From assembly GCF_019551435.1 (NCBI RefSeq), contig NZ_CP080544.1:248001-312000 (forward strand): DNA of 64,000 bases, written 5' to 3'. Source of the stretch: Lysobacter soyae. GTDB taxonomy: Bacteria; Pseudomonadota; Gammaproteobacteria; Xanthomonadales; Xanthomonadaceae. The notes beneath the pieces are model-generated. The model was not told where the DNA came from, did not search any database, and saw only the letters and a program-made list of their open reading frames with translations. The translations under genes were made by a program, and so were the position numbers. Positions 1 to 12,064 of this stretch are shown one piece after another. The number at the start of each line of letters is the position of its first letter. Position 1 is the first letter of the stretch.

Positions 1-262
1 CATCGCGTTGGCGGCGATGGCCGATACCTTCATCCGCAACGCCGAAGCCGCGGGAATTCCATTGGAAGTTTTCCACCGCGTCGCGGCGATGGCTTCGGGC
101 GGCATGGACACGCTGCCGCACAACGGCGCGGTGATCACCTTGTTGGCGGTCACTGGCCTCACCCACCGGGAAGCCTACAAAGACATTTTTGCCATCACGA
201 TTGTCAAAACCCTGGCGGTGTTTTTGATCATTGCAACTTTCTATCTCACTGGATGGGTCTGA
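1..262 (+). CDS. GntP-family permease, C-terminal fragment (5' end outside window)
   Basis: The reading frame is open from base 2 and ends with TGA at 260-262; the start lies upstream of the window. The visible 86 or so residues resemble the C-terminus of GntP-family gluconate/3-hydroxybutyrate proton symporters: a glycine-rich segment (ASGGMDTLPHNGAV) followed by hydrophobic stretches ending in a last membrane helix (about the final 22 residues). The family imports sugar acids or hydroxy acids across the inner membrane; the substrate cannot be told from this fragment. Its 3' end overlaps the convergent comM gene by 17 bp. Confidence 0.75.
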   Translation, partial: IALAAMADTFIRNAEAAGIPLEVFHRVAAMASGGMDTLPHNGAVITLLAVTGLTHREAYKDIFAITIVKTLAVFLIIATFYLTGWV

Positions 263-1742
263 ACGACAACGCTTCCATCCAGTGCGCCTGCGTGATGTGA
301 TCGGTGCCGGCCAAATCGGCAATCGTGCGCGCCACCCGAATCACGCGGTGGCTCGCGCGCGCCGATAGCCGCAAACGTTCGCCCGCTGCGTGGAAACCCG
401 GGGCGTCTGCCATTTGCGCTGTGCAATGGTGCGTGAGTGCGTCCCCTTGCAGGCGGGCGTTCGGAAATCCCTGTCGTTGCAATTGAAGATCGCGTGACCG
501 GATGACTCGGGCACGAATGTCCGCGCTGGATTCACCGCGAGCGTGCGCGCCATGCAGTTCAGCCGCGCTGATGCGCGACAACGACACGTGCAGATCAATC
601 CGATCCAACAAAGGACCTGAGACTTTCGCGCGGTAGCGTGCGATGGCATCCGGCATGCAGGCGCAACGTTGCGACGGATCGCCGGCATGGCCGCAGGGAC
701 AGGGATTCATGGCCGCAATCAATTGAAAGCGCGCCGGATAGGTCAATTGTTTGGATGCGCGCGCGATGTGCACCACGCCTGACTCCAACGGTTCACGCAG
801 GCATTGCAGGGCATGGCGGCTCCATTCGGTGAACTCGTCCAAGAACAACACGCCGTTGTGCGCCAGCGATACTTCGCCGGGGCGGGGATCGCTGCCCCCG
901 CCGATCAGCGCCACCGCACTTGCCGTGTGGTGGGGCGAGCGGAACGGGCGCCGTCGCCACGGTGCGCTGGGGTCGGCATGGCTGGACAAGGACGCGATCG
1001 CCGCGGTCTCCAAAGCTTCGGCATCGCTGGCGAGCGGCATGATCCCCGGCAGCCGCGCGGCCAGCATGCTTTTGCCACAGCCCGGTGGGCCGGCAAAGAG
1101 CACATGGTGTTCACCCGCGGCAGCAATTTCCAATGCGCGTCGCGCCGACCATTGCCCGTGCACATCGGCCATGTCCGCGAACGTGTTGTCATCTCCGCTG
1201 ACGCAGCGCGCAGGCAAGGCCGGTGCCGGTGCGTTGCGTTTGAGTTGATCGACCAGCGCGCGCAAATCGGTTGCAGTGCGAATATCGGCCACTTCACAGA
1301 GCGCGGCCTCAACGGCGTTGGCGCTCGGCACCACCAACTGCCGTTTGGATTGGACGCTGGCCAATGCCGCAGGCAACACGCCCCGTATCGGTTTTAGATC
1401 GCCGGTCAGTCCGAGCTCGCCCATGAACTCGCGCCCGCGCAAGCACTTCTCCGGCAGCTGACCGGAGGCCACCAAAATGCCCAAGGCAATCGGCAGGTCA
1501 AAGGCGCCGCCTTGTTTGGGCAAATCGGCCGGCGCAAGATTGACCGTGATGGCGCGCGCCGGAAAGTCGAACTGCGCACTGGCGAAGGCGGCGCGCACAC
1601 GATCTTTGGATTCGCGTACCGCCGCCTCGGGCAGGCCGACGATGGACATGCGCGGCAAACCGCCGCCCAAATGCACTTCGACGGCCACTTCAGGCGCACG
1701 CACCCCCAAGCGCGCACGACTGTGCACGACGGCCAAAGCCAT
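246..1742 (-). CDS. comM: ComM/YifB Mg-chelatase-like AAA+ ATPase
   Basis: 498 aa, full length for the family. The N-terminal ChlI-like domain (about 1-180) has the typical IVGLPEAAVRESKDRVRAA segment. The AAA+ core has Walker A GPPGCGKS (about 218-225), a Walker B-type LFLDEFTEW near 300 and the C-rich NPCPCGHAGD segment, followed by the C-terminal magnesium-chelatase-type domain. ComM is a hexameric helicase that drives branch migration during natural transformation in gammaproteobacteria; cytoplasmic. The ATG at 1742 gives the standard MALAVVHSRA start. It lies 14 bp downstream of ubiK on the same strand, as often seen in this group. Confidence 0.93.
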   Translation of the reverse strand: MALAVVHSRARLGVRAPEVAVEVHLGGGLPRMSIVGLPEAAVRESKDRVRAAFASAQFDFPARAITVNLAPADLPKQGGAFDLPIALGILVASGQLPEKCLRGREFMGELGLTGDLKPIRGVLPAALASVQSKRQLVVPSANAVEAALCEVADIRTATDLRALVDQLKRNAPAPALPARCVSGDDNTFADMADVHGQWSARRALEIAAAGEHHVLFAGPPGCGKSMLAARLPGIMPLASDAEALETAAIASLSSHADPSAPWRRRPFRSPHHTASAVALIGGGSDPRPGEVSLAHNGVLFLDEFTEWSRHALQCLREPLESGVVHIARASKQLTYPARFQLIAAMNPCPCGHAGDPSQRCACMPDAIARYRAKVSGPLLDRIDLHVSLSRISAAELHGAHARGESSADIRARVIRSRDLQLQRQGFPNARLQGDALTHHCTAQMADAPGFHAAGERLRLSARASHRVIRVARTIADLAGTDHITQAHWMEALSFRPIQ

Positions 1743-1756
1743 GATGGCGGGCGACC

Positions 1757-2029
1757 TTAGTGGGCGAAATTCTGGGTGTTGGCGTCGTCGTCGCCGCGTT
1801 CGATTTCGGCCAGGCGGCGCTCGAGCATCTCGATCTTTTCGCGCGTGCGCAGCAACACCGCGCGCTGCACTTCAAACTCTTCGCGCGTCACGAGGTCCAG
1901 CTTCGCCAAGCCGGATTGCAACACCGCTTTGAAGTTTTGCTGCAGTTCTTCACGGTTCTCGCGCACTCCCGGCGGCAACAAATTGCCGAGGCGGCGGGCG
2001 AGGTCATCCAATTGGCTGAAGTCGATCAT
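1757..2029 (-). CDS. ubiK: UbiK-like ubiquinone biosynthesis accessory factor (BMFP family)
   Basis: 90 aa. The protein starts MIDFSQLDDLARRLGNLLPPG, has an amphipathic N-terminal part and ends in a heptad-rich coiled coil (about 45-80), which is the architecture of YqiC/UbiK/BMFP proteins. These small proteins associate with membranes and with UbiJ and support aerobic ubiquinone synthesis. It is divergent from the P-II gene (127-bp gap) and precedes comM in the same direction. Family assignment is firm; the physiological role is inferred from enterobacterial homologues. Confidence 0.85.
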   Translation of the reverse strand: MIDFSQLDDLARRLGNLLPPGVRENREELQQNFKAVLQSGLAKLDLVTREEFEVQRAVLLRTREKIEMLERRLAEIERGDDDANTQNFAH

Positions 2030-2144
2030 GGGTGTGTCCTTTCGATGGGTGTGTGCTCATCCTGCGTCGCGCCCATGGCGAACACAGTAGGCGAAATGCC
2101 CGAGCACGCATCGGGTGTTTCCGATTAAGCTTGCAACAGCATAA

Positions 2145-4435
<2,291 letters not shown>

Positions 4436-4510
4436 CCGATCAGTATGCCGCGCAGCCTGTATGGGTCGTGGGAAGCCGGCCCGCCGAAAAGATCCGGCGG
4501 GCGCGTTCGT

Positions 4511-5371
4511 TCAGGCTTTCAATGCGTCCGCCACGAAGGGCGGCAGATGGCGCGCACCGATGTGGATGTCAGCGGTGTAGTAACGCGTATCAAACGCTTT
4601 GGCGCGTGCGTCCGCCTCGCGGAAATCGAAACCGCCGGACTTGCGCGCCATCGTCACGCTCCACCAGCCGGTCGGATAGCAAGGCTGCGGGAAGGGCAGG
4701 GTTTCAAACGTGGTGAAACCGGCCTTGCCCATCTCGACGCGCATCTCTTTGATCAAATCCAGAAGTGCCAACGGCGATTCGGATTGTTGGACGAGAATGC
4801 CGTCGTCTTTCAGCGCACGGGCGCAATCGGCAAAAAATGCGGCGTTGAACAGCCCTTCGGCCGGACCGACGGGATCGGTGGAATCGACGATGACGATGTC
4901 GACGCTGCCGGGTTCGCAATTTTTCATGTAGGCGAGGCCGTCGTCCCACAGGATGTCGGCGCGCGCATCACCGTTGGATTCGCATAGCTCGGGGAAATAC
5001 TTTTCCGCCATGCGCGTGACTTGCTCGTCGATGTCGCATTGCGTGGCTTTCTCCACGCCCGGATGCTTCAAGACTTCACGCAAGGTGCCGCAGTCGCCGC
5101 CGCCGATGATCACCACGCGCTTGGGCGCCGGATGGGTGAACAACACGGGGTGCGCAATCATCTCGTGATAGAAAAAATTGTCGCGCGTGGTCAGCATCAT
5201 CGCGCCGTCAATCAGCATCAGATTGCCCCAGTCGGTCGATTCGTAGATCTCGATCTTCTGAAATGGCGATTGCACTTCATCGAGCTTGCCTTTGATGCGG
5301 AAGCCGATGGCCGAGCCGGTGGGTTCGAAGGGTTCGTAGTGCCAATCGTTGGGAGTCATCTCTTCAGCCAT
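4511..5371 (-). CDS. speE: Spermidine synthase (polyamine aminopropyltransferase)
   Basis: 286 aa from this ATG. The SpeE pattern is clear: GSAIGFRIKGKLDEVQSPFQKIEIYES, the SAM-binding VVIIGGGDCGTLREVLKH, the acidic DIDEQV and the active-site segment IVIVDSTDPVGPAEGLF. It transfers the aminopropyl group of decarboxylated SAM to putrescine. The start is uncertain: an ATG at 5359 (MTPNDWHYEPF) matches homologues as well, and neither has a well-spaced Shine-Dalgarno. The longer open frame to 5533 runs into speA coding sequence and is not credible. It is divergent from speA, which supplies agmatine upstream in the same pathway. Confidence 0.95.
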   Translation of the reverse strand: MAEEMTPNDWHYEPFEPTGSAIGFRIKGKLDEVQSPFQKIEIYESTDWGNLMLIDGAMMLTTRDNFFYHEMIAHPVLFTHPAPKRVVIIGGGDCGTLREVLKHPGVEKATQCDIDEQVTRMAEKYFPELCESNGDARADILWDDGLAYMKNCEPGSVDIVIVDSTDPVGPAEGLFNAAFFADCARALKDDGILVQQSESPLALLDLIKEMRVEMGKAGFTTFETLPFPQPCYPTGWWSVTMARKSGGFDFREADARAKAFDTRYYTADIHIGARHLPPFVADALKA

Positions 5372-5501
5372 GCGTTTGCGAGTTGAAGCGCGGATTGTAG
5401 CGGAGCGCAGGTGGCGTCCGGGTGCAGACACGGCGCAACGTTTCGCGAATGCGCGGCACCGTAGAATGGCGGCAGTCTTTCCCTCGTTTTGGATTCGCCG
5501 C

Positions 5502-7391
5502 ATGTCCGCTTGGAACCTTGAAGCCGCCCGCAAGACCTACTCCATACCGCATTGGTCTGAAGGGTATTTCGACGTGGACGGCGATGGCCGCGTTGTCGTC
5601 TCGCCACTGGGCGCCGAGGGCCCGAAAATCGCGCTGGCCGAGGCGGTAAATCGCGCCTTGCAGGGCGGCGCGCATTTGCCGGTGCTGGTGCGGTTTCCCG
5701 ACATCCTGGGCCACCGTCTTGCCAAGCTGCAGGGCGCGTTCGCGCAAGCCCAGCAGGATTGGGACTATCGCGGTGGCTATACCGCGGTGTACCCGATCAA
5801 GGTCAACCAACACGCGGGCGTCGCCGGCACCTTGGCCAGCCATCATGGCGAAGGCTTCGGCCTCGAGGCCGGTTCCAAACCCGAACTGATGGCGGTGTTG
5901 GCCTTGTCGCGTCCGGGCGGCTTGATCGTCTGCAACGGTTACAAGGATCGCGAATACATCCGCCTGGCCTTGATCGGCCGCAAGCTCGGGCTGCAAACCT
6001 ACATCGTCATCGAGAAGCCGTCAGAACTGAAATTGGTGCTGGAAGAATCCAAGAACCTCGGCGTCAAACCGGGCTTGGGTGTGCGCATGCGCCTGGCGTC
6101 GCTGGGCGCGGGCAAGTGGCAGAACTCCGGCGGCGACAAAGCCAAGTTCGGCTTGAATCCGCGTCAGGTTTTGGACCTTTGGAAATCGCTGCGCGACGCC
6201 GAGCTCGGCGATTGCCTGGAATTGCTGCACTTCCATATGGGTTCGCAAATTTCCAATGTGCGTGATATCGCCAACGGCATGCGCGAAGCCACGCGCTACT
6301 TCGTCGAATTGTCGAAGTTGGGTGCGAAGATCAGCCACGTCGACGTGGGCGGCGGTCTCGGCATCGACTACGAAGGCACGCGCTCGCGCAGTTACAACTC
6401 GGTGAACTATGGCGTGCATCACTATGCCTCGAGCATCGTTCAACCCTTGGCGCAAGCCTGCGAACAGAACGATCTGCCGCCGCCGCGCATCGTGACCGAA
6501 TGCGGTCGCGCCATGACCGCCCACCACGCCGTGTTGGTGGCCAACGTGAGCGAAGTCGAGCAGGCGCCGGAAGGCCGCGTGCCGCCGCACAATGAGGACG
6601 AGTCTCAGCCGGTGCGCGATTTGCGCGAGCTGCACGCCGAGTTGGCTGAACGTCCGGCGGTTGAAGTGTTCCATGAAGCCACCCAGGCACATGCCGAAGG
6701 CTTGTCGCTGTATGCGCTGGGACAGATTGATCTGGTGCAACGTGCGCGCATTGATGATTTGTTCTATGCCATCGCGCACGCGGTGAAATCGCGTTTGACA
6801 TATGACGAAAAGAGCCATCGTGACTTGCTTGATGAGTTGAACGAGCGTTTGGTCGACAAGTACTTCGTCAACTTCAGCGTGTTTGAATCCATGCCGGATG
6901 TCTGGGCGATCGACCAAGTCTTTCCGATCGTGCCGATCGAGCGCTTGAACGAAGCACCGACACGGCGCGGCATCATCGCCGACCTGACGTGTGATTCGGA
7001 CGGCAAGATCGATGTCTACGTCGAAAACGAAGATCTGGATACGTCGTTGCCGCTGCACGAGCTGCGCAAAGGCGAAAGCTACCGTCTGGGCTTCTTCCTG
7101 GTCGGCGCCTATCAGGAAATTCTCGGCGACATCCACAACTTGTTCGGCGACACCGATGCCATCGAGGTCAAAGTGCACGAAGGCGAATGCCGCGTGACCC
7201 AGCAACGTCGTGGCGACACGACCGACGTGATGCTCGACTACGTCGGCTACAAGCTGGATGACCTGCGGCGAATCTATCGTGCCCGTGTGGGCGCGGTGGA
7301 CTTGAGCAAGTCGGAAGCCGATCGCTTGAATGCCGCATTGGAGTCGGGTCTGACGGCCTACACCTACTTGGACGACACGCCGCTGGACTGA
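5502..7391 (+). CDS. speA: Biosynthetic arginine decarboxylase
   Basis: 629 aa from MSAWNLEAARKTYSIPHWSEGY; the frame is open further upstream but that extension overlaps speE and has no homology. It is a PLP-dependent alanine-racemase-fold decarboxylase: YPIKVNQH carries the PLP lysine, followed by GLEAGSKPEL, the HFHMGSQI segment, the glycine-rich DVGGGLGIDYEGT and the C-terminal ECGRAMTAHHAVL region. It converts arginine to agmatine, the first step to putrescine, which SpeE (divergent, 130 bp away) turns into spermidine. The shared intergenic region 5372-5501 must hold both promoters; I could not assign boxes with confidence. Confidence 0.96.
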   Translation: MSAWNLEAARKTYSIPHWSEGYFDVDGDGRVVVSPLGAEGPKIALAEAVNRALQGGAHLPVLVRFPDILGHRLAKLQGAFAQAQQDWDYRGGYTAVYPIKVNQHAGVAGTLASHHGEGFGLEAGSKPELMAVLALSRPGGLIVCNGYKDREYIRLALIGRKLGLQTYIVIEKPSELKLVLEESKNLGVKPGLGVRMRLASLGAGKWQNSGGDKAKFGLNPRQVLDLWKSLRDAELGDCLELLHFHMGSQISNVRDIANGMREATRYFVELSKLGAKISHVDVGGGLGIDYEGTRSRSYNSVNYGVHHYASSIVQPLAQACEQNDLPPPRIVTECGRAMTAHHAVLVANVSEVEQAPEGRVPPHNEDESQPVRDLRELHAELAERPAVEVFHEATQAHAEGLSLYALGQIDLVQRARIDDLFYAIAHAVKSRLTYDEKSHRDLLDELNERLVDKYFVNFSVFESMPDVWAIDQVFPIVPIERLNEAPTRRGIIADLTCDSDGKIDVYVENEDLDTSLPLHELRKGESYRLGFFLVGAYQEILGDIHNLFGDTDAIEVKVHEGECRVTQQRRGDTTDVMLDYVGYKLDDLRRIYRARVGAVDLSKSEADRLNAALESGLTAYTYLDDTPLD

Positions 7392-7397
7392 GGCGGC

Positions 7398-8141
7398 TTA
7401 GCCCCGGTGGATCTGGAATCCGGCAAAGCTCTGGCTCACCGGCATCACTTCCAAGCGGTTGATATTCAAGTGCGGCGGCAGTTGCGATAGCCACCACACT
7501 TGATCGGCGATGTCCTTGCCGACGATCGGTGCGGCGTCTTTGTACAGGGTGTCTGACGCCGCTTGGTCACCGCCGTTGCGGACCAGGGTGAATTCGGTTT
7601 CGGCAAGGCCGGGCTCGATGCTGGTGACGCGCACGCCTGTACCGTGCAGGTCGGATCGCAGACCCAACGAGAATTGCGATACGAAGGCTTTGGTGCCGCC
7701 GTACACATTGCCGCCGGTGTAGGGGTAGGTTGCGGCAATCGAGCTGATGTTGACGATGAGCGCCTTGCTGTCGATCAACGACGGCAGCAAGGCATGGGTC
7801 AATGTCACCAAACCGGTGATATTGGTGTCGATCATCTGTTTCCACTGCGCGAGCTCGGCGCGCTGCGCGGGTGAAGTGCCCAATGCCAAACCGGCATTGT
7901 TCACCAGCACCGCGATGCGTTTGAAGCCTTCGGGGAGGGCCGCCACGAAACCGGCAATCGCGGTCTCATCGCGCATGTCCACAACGGCCGTGTGCACCGC
8001 GTCGCCCCATTGCGATTTAAGCGCCGCCAAGCGATCGGCGCGGCGGCCCGTGGCAATGACTTGCCAGCCTTCAGACAGAAATTTTTCGGCGATCGCTTGG
8101 CCGAAGCCCGACGTCGCGCCGGTGACGCATAAAGTGTTCAT
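7398..8141 (-). CDS. ydfG: SDR-family oxidoreductase, YdfG-like (3-hydroxy acid dehydrogenase)
   Basis: 247 aa. Short-chain dehydrogenase with the nucleotide motif TGATSGFG (residues 7-14), an Arg pair after the second strand (TGRRADR) that suggests NADP, NNAG, and the catalytic Ser and YxxxK (YGGTK, about 152-156). The C-terminus LEVMPVSQSFAGFQIHR matches E. coli YdfG, which oxidises L-allo-threonine and reduces malonic semialdehyde; substrate specificity here is inferred from that similarity. It ends 6 bp from the convergent speA. Confidence 0.85.
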   Translation of the reverse strand: MNTLCVTGATSGFGQAIAEKFLSEGWQVIATGRRADRLAALKSQWGDAVHTAVVDMRDETAIAGFVAALPEGFKRIAVLVNNAGLALGTSPAQRAELAQWKQMIDTNITGLVTLTHALLPSLIDSKALIVNISSIAATYPYTGGNVYGGTKAFVSQFSLGLRSDLHGTGVRVTSIEPGLAETEFTLVRNGGDQAASDTLYKDAAPIVGKDIADQVWWLSQLPPHLNINRLEVMPVSQSFAGFQIHRG

Positions 8142-8164
8142 GGCTAACTCCGGCGCGTTTTGAC

Positions 8165-8977
8165 TTACTTGGCCTTGATCGGAATGGCGCTCAAACCGCC
8201 ATTGCCCAGTTTTGTTTTCGCGGCAGAGAGCTCGCTCGCGGTGGCGTAAGGCCCCATGCGGACGCGGAACATGGTCTTGCCGTTGATCGTGGCTTCCTCG
8301 ACGCGGGCGTTGAGACCCAGCAGTGCAACCTTGGCCTTCAACTCGTCGGCTTGCGACGCTTGGCCGAACGCACCGGCTTGCAGGATGTAAGGCGTCGATG
8401 TATTCGGCGAGACGGTTTTCGCCGTCGTCGTCTTGGCGACTTCAGTCGTCTTCGGCTTTTCGGTCGCAGTCGTCGGCTTCGCGGCGGGCACGGCCGGCGC
8501 CGATGCTGGCGTTGTGGAGGCTGTGGCGGTGTCGATGGGTTCCGGCAAAGCGGCAGCGCCGGTGTCCGCGGCCGCAGCGTCGGCATTCGCGGCGGAGGCG
8601 TCGGTTTTTTCTTTTTCGGCCTTCGCCATGGCCGCCAATTGCGCGTCGGTCAGTTTGACTTCATCGCCCGGCAACATGTCGTAGAACGAATAGTTCGGGT
8701 CCGCCGCGTTTTTATCGGCCGCCGATTTCTTTGCAGTGGCTTGTGCGTCCGGCGTCATTTCCGCCTCGTCGCCACTGCTGGAAATCGGCTGCGCGTCGGG
8801 GTTGGGTTGGGGCTTGAAGAAACCGCCCTCGTCCTTGTTCATGAAACGGGGCACGAACAAGAACAACAAGGCGGCGATCAGTGCGCCGATCAGCAACCAA
8901 GCCCAGCCGGGCATCCCGGCGTTGCGGTTGCTGTTGTAGTTGCGACGGGCCGGTTGGCGACCACGGTTCTGTGCCAT
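8165..8977 (-). CDS. SPOR-domain inner-membrane protein (FtsN/DedD-like)
   Basis: 270 aa. A short basic cytoplasmic N-terminus is followed by one transmembrane helix (GWAWLLIGALIAALLFLFV, about 24-42), a long Ala/Pro/Thr-rich periplasmic linker (about 60-190) and a C-terminal SPOR domain (YILQAGAFGQASQADELKAKV, then VRMGPYATASELSAAKTKL). SPOR domains bind denuded septal peptidoglycan, so it likely acts in division or cell-wall remodelling. It directly follows argS (stop and start adjacent), an arrangement shared with other gammaproteobacteria where ftsN-like genes sit near argS. Confidence 0.85.
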   Translation of the reverse strand: MAQNRGRQPARRNYNSNRNAGMPGWAWLLIGALIAALLFLFVPRFMNKDEGGFFKPQPNPDAQPISSSGDEAEMTPDAQATAKKSAADKNAADPNYSFYDMLPGDEVKLTDAQLAAMAKAEKEKTDASAANADAAAADTGAAALPEPIDTATASTTPASAPAVPAAKPTTATEKPKTTEVAKTTTAKTVSPNTSTPYILQAGAFGQASQADELKAKVALLGLNARVEEATINGKTMFRVRMGPYATASELSAAKTKLGNGGLSAIPIKAK

Positions 8978-10666
8978 TTACATCTTCTCCGGGGCAGACA
9001 TGCCCAACAAATCCAAACCATTCTTCAATACTTGCGCAGTGGCTGTGCACAAAGCGAGACGCGCGTTGCGCTCCGCTTCATCTGCCACCAGTACGGGTCG
9101 CGCATGGTACGCGGTGTGGAACGCGGTGGCCAGTTCACGCAAGTATTGCGCGACGGTATGCGGTTCCAACTGAATGCCGGCGTTCTGCACCACCTCGGCA
9201 AAACGTGACAATTCCATCATCAGGCTCAACGACGCTTCGTCGTCGATCACGCCCAACTGCGCGAGTCCCTGTGCGAGGTCGACACTGAAACCCTTCTCGG
9301 CAGCTTGTCGCAACAAACTGTTGACCCGCGCATGCGCGTATTGCACGTAATACACGGGGTTGTCGTTGGATTGGGTCTTGGCAAGGTCGATATCGAAGAC
9401 CAGTTGCGAGTCCGGCTTGCGTGCCACGAGGAACCAGCGCGTCGCATCGCGACCCACTTCTTCAATCAAGTCGCGCAAGGTCAAATAGCTGCCGGCGCGT
9501 TTGGAGAGTTTCACCTCTTCACCGCCGCGCATGACGGTCACCATCTGGTGCAACACATATTCGGGATAACCCGCCGGGATGCCCGATTCCAAGGCCTGCA
9601 AGCCGGCTTTAACCCGCGCCAGCGAGCCATGGTGGTCGGCGCCGAGTTCGGTCACCGCGCGCTCGTAGCCGCGTTGCCATTTGCTCAAGTGGTAGGCGAC
9701 ATCCGGGACGAAGTAGGTGTAGGTGCCATCTGACTTGCGCATGACACGGTCTTTGTCGTCGCCGAAGTCGGTCGTGCGAAGCCACAACGCGCCGCCTTCC
9801 TCGTAGGTATGCCCGCCGGCCTTGAGTCGTTCGACGGTTTCCTCGACCTTGCCATCCGAGTACAGCGACGACTCCAGGAAGTAACGGTCGAAGCTGACCC
9901 CGAACGCGGCCAAGTCGGCATTTTGTTCCAAGCGCAACGCCGCAACGGCAAAGGCGCGAATGGCATCGAGATCATCGGCGTCATTTTTGCCGCTGACGGT
10001 TTTGCCTTCGACCGTGACCGACTCGCCGGCCAAATAGGCGTTTGCGACATCGGCGATGTAATCACCGTTGTACGCCGCTTCCGGCCAATTCGCGTCGCCG
10101 GGCTTCAAGCCCTTCGCCCGCATTTGTACCGACAACGCGAGGTTTTCGATTTGCACGCCGGCGTCGTTGTAATAGAACTCGCGCGCCACATTCCAGCCAT
10201 TGGCCTGCAAGACGCGCGCGATGCAGTCGCCAATGGCCGCAGCCCGACCGTGACCGACATGCAACGGACCGGTGGGATTGGCCGACACATATTCCACACC
10301 GACCGTGTGACCGTTGCCCGAGGTGTTGTGGCCGAACGCGGCGCCGCGCGCATGGACATCACGCACCACCTCACGCCAGGCATCGGCGGAGACATGGAAA
10401 TTGATGAAACCCGGCCCGGCGATGTCGACGCGATCGACCAAGCCGCCTTCGGGCAAGGCTTCGATCAAGGCGCTGGCCAGTTGACGCGGATTGCCCCGTG
10501 CGGCCTTGGCCAACACCATCGCGGCATTGGTCGAAAAATCGCCATGGCTTCGATCCTTCGGGCGCTCGATCACGAATTCCGGGATGACGGCATCCGCGGG
10601 CAAAGTACCGGCTTCAACGAGGGATTGGATGGCCTTCTCGACGAGGGCGCGCAGCTGGGATTTCAC
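8978..10666 (-). CDS. argS: Arginyl-tRNA synthetase
   Basis: 562 aa. Class I synthetase with the N-terminal additional domain (about 1-110), the HIGH-type motif HVGH in [19 protein letters not shown], a KMSKS-region variant VKLSKRAG as is normal for many ArgRS, and the C-terminal DALR anticodon-binding domain ending in [12 protein letters not shown]. It charges tRNA-Arg in the cytoplasm. The following SPOR-protein gene starts immediately after, so the two probably share a transcript. Confidence 0.96.
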   Translation of the reverse strand: MKSQLRALVEKAIQSLVEAGTLPADAVIPEFVIERPKDRSHGDFSTNAAMVLAKAARGNPRQLASALIEALPEGGLVDRVDIAGPGFINFHVSADAWREVVRDVHARGAAFGHNTSGNGHTVGVEYVSANPTGPLHVGHGRAAAIGDCIARVLQANGWNVAREFYYNDAGVQIENLALSVQMRAKGLKPGDANWPEAAYNGDYIADVANAYLAGESVTVEGKTVSGKNDADDLDAIRAFAVAALRLEQNADLAAFGVSFDRYFLESSLYSDGKVEETVERLKAGGHTYEEGGALWLRTTDFGDDKDRVMRKSDGTYTYFVPDVAYHLSKWQRGYERAVTELGADHHGSLARVKAGLQALESGIPAGYPEYVLHQMVTVMRGGEEVKLSKRAGSYLTLRDLIEEVGRDATRWFLVARKPDSQLVFDIDLAKTQSNDNPVYYVQYAHARVNSLLRQAAEKGFSVDLAQGLAQLGVIDDEASLSLMMELSRFAEVVQNAGIQLEPHTVAQYLRELATAFHTAYHARPVLVADEAERNARLALCTATAQVLKNGLDLLGMSAPEKM

Positions 10667-10711
10667 AGGTCTGTCGGCGTTTTGGGAGAGAACGCCATTG
10701 TACCGGAGCGC

Positions 10712-11401
10712 TCACACCCAACCTCTGGCCGCGAGCGAGACCGGCGGCCCGTCACCGATCACGAAATGATCGAGCAGGCGAATATCGACCAAGGCCAAGG
10801 ACTGCTTCAAGCGTTGGGTGACGGCGCGGTCGGCGGCACTTGGCTCGCTATGTCCGCTGGGATGATTGTGGCCGACCATCACCGCCGCAGCGTTGCATTC
10901 GAGCGCACGCCGGACGATCTCCCGCGGGTGAACTTCAGCGCCGTCAATGGTGCCCCGAAACATTTCTTCGAATTGGATGGCCCGATGGCGGGTATCGAGG
11001 AACAAGACCGCGAAGACTTCGTGCGGCGAAGCGCGCAGGCGACTGCTGAAATAGCGCGCCGCCGATGCCGGATCGGTGAGTGCGTCGCCACGCGCGAGCA
11101 TCGCGGCCTGATGACGGTTGCCAAGCTCAAGGGCGGCCCCAAGCAAGGCGGCACGGGCAGGCCCCAAGCCCTTGAGGTGCTGCAAGCTTGCCGCCGGTTT
11201 GTCGAGCAAGCCGCGGATGCCGCCGCAGGCCAGTAACAAGGCGCGCGCGCCCGATACCGCATCTTCGCCACGCGCGCCGCTGCCGATGAATAGCGCCAAC
11301 AATTCGGCATCTGACAACGTCATGGCGCCGCGCTTCAACAGCTTTTCGCGTGGACGCTCTTCCACAGGCCAATCTCGGATATGCACGGGTTGCCGCTCCA
11401 T
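10712..11401 (-). CDS. radC: RadC family JAB/MPN-domain protein
   Basis: 229 aa from MERQPVHIRDWPVEERPREKLL; the frame extends upstream to 11644 but that part overlaps the divergent coaC and shows no RadC homology. The N-terminal helix-hairpin-helix region (about 1-100) contains LKGLGPARAALLGAALELG. The C-terminal MPN/JAMM domain has the metal motif GHNHPSGHSEPSAAD (HxH...S...D). RadC proteins were once linked to DNA repair; their molecular function is unsettled. It is divergent from coaC with about 100 bp between. Confidence 0.93.
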   Translation of the reverse strand: MERQPVHIRDWPVEERPREKLLKRGAMTLSDAELLALFIGSGARGEDAVSGARALLLACGGIRGLLDKPAASLQHLKGLGPARAALLGAALELGNRHQAAMLARGDALTDPASAARYFSSRLRASPHEVFAVLFLDTRHRAIQFEEMFRGTIDGAEVHPREIVRRALECNAAAVMVGHNHPSGHSEPSAADRAVTQRLKQSLALVDIRLLDHFVIGDGPPVSLAARGWV

Positions 11402-11500
11402 TTCAATGGCATCAGTGTGGTGTCCGCGCCGCGTCCTCACAGTCGGCTGCCTGCGCCGCTTCGGGTAAGCTGTTACCTCGATTCCAGTGGGATTTTCCCG

Positions 11501-12058
11501 ATGCAAGACAGTGGCGCCGATCAAGCCAAGCGGATTCTGCTGTGTGTCTGCGGTGGCATCGCGGCCTACAAAACCCCAAGCCTCGTCCGCCGTTTTCGCG
11601 AACGCGGTGCGGAAGTGCAAGTGGCGATGACGGACAACGCCCACCAGTTCATTGGTGAGACCGCACTGCAGGCGGTTTCAGGCCGCACAGTGCGCCACTC
11701 GTTGTGGGATTCGAACGCGGAAGCCGCCATGGGGCACATCGAGCTTGCACGGTGGGCCGACTGCATCGTGATCGCCCCCGCCACCGCCAACACCCTGGCC
11801 AAACTTGCCTGGGGCATGGCCGACGATTTGGTCACGACCCTGTGTCTCGCCTCGACCGCGCCGCTGCACATCGCACCGGCGATGAACCATCGGATGTGGT
11901 TGCACGCTGCCACGCAAAGCAATGTTCAAACCTTGACGTCCCGCGGCGCACAGATCGTCGGGCCCGACAATGGCGACATGGCCTGCGGTGAACACGGGCC
12001 GGGGCGCATGGTCGAACCCGAGACCTTGGTTGACGCCGTCATGGGCGCGAGTCGGTAA
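11501..12058 (+). CDS. coaC: Phosphopantothenoylcysteine decarboxylase (CoaC half of CoaBC)
   Basis: 185 aa from MQDSGADQAKRILLCVCGG. Flavodoxin-like flavoprotein: IAAYKTPSLVRR binds FMN, the active-site His lies in AAMGHIELARWAD, the substrate motif is APAMNHRMW (PxMNxxMW), and the conserved Cys is in MACGEHGPGRM. It decarboxylates 4'-phosphopantothenoylcysteine in CoA synthesis. In most proteobacteria this domain is fused to CoaB; here a TAA at 12056-12058 ends it within the expected linker, and the CoaB part resumes in the same frame at ATG 12065. Confidence 0.9.
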   Translation: MQDSGADQAKRILLCVCGGIAAYKTPSLVRRFRERGAEVQVAMTDNAHQFIGETALQAVSGRTVRHSLWDSNAEAAMGHIELARWADCIVIAPATANTLAKLAWGMADDLVTTLCLASTAPLHIAPAMNHRMWLHAATQSNVQTLTSRGAQIVGPDNGDMACGEHGPGRMVEPETLVDAVMGASR

Positions 12059-12064
12059 ACGCGT

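Noticed and set aside
6021-7205. 394-codon open frame on the minus strand opposite speA
   Set aside because: A shadow of the codon bias of the real arginine decarboxylase gene; the translation has no domain and many His/Arg runs typical of antisense frames.
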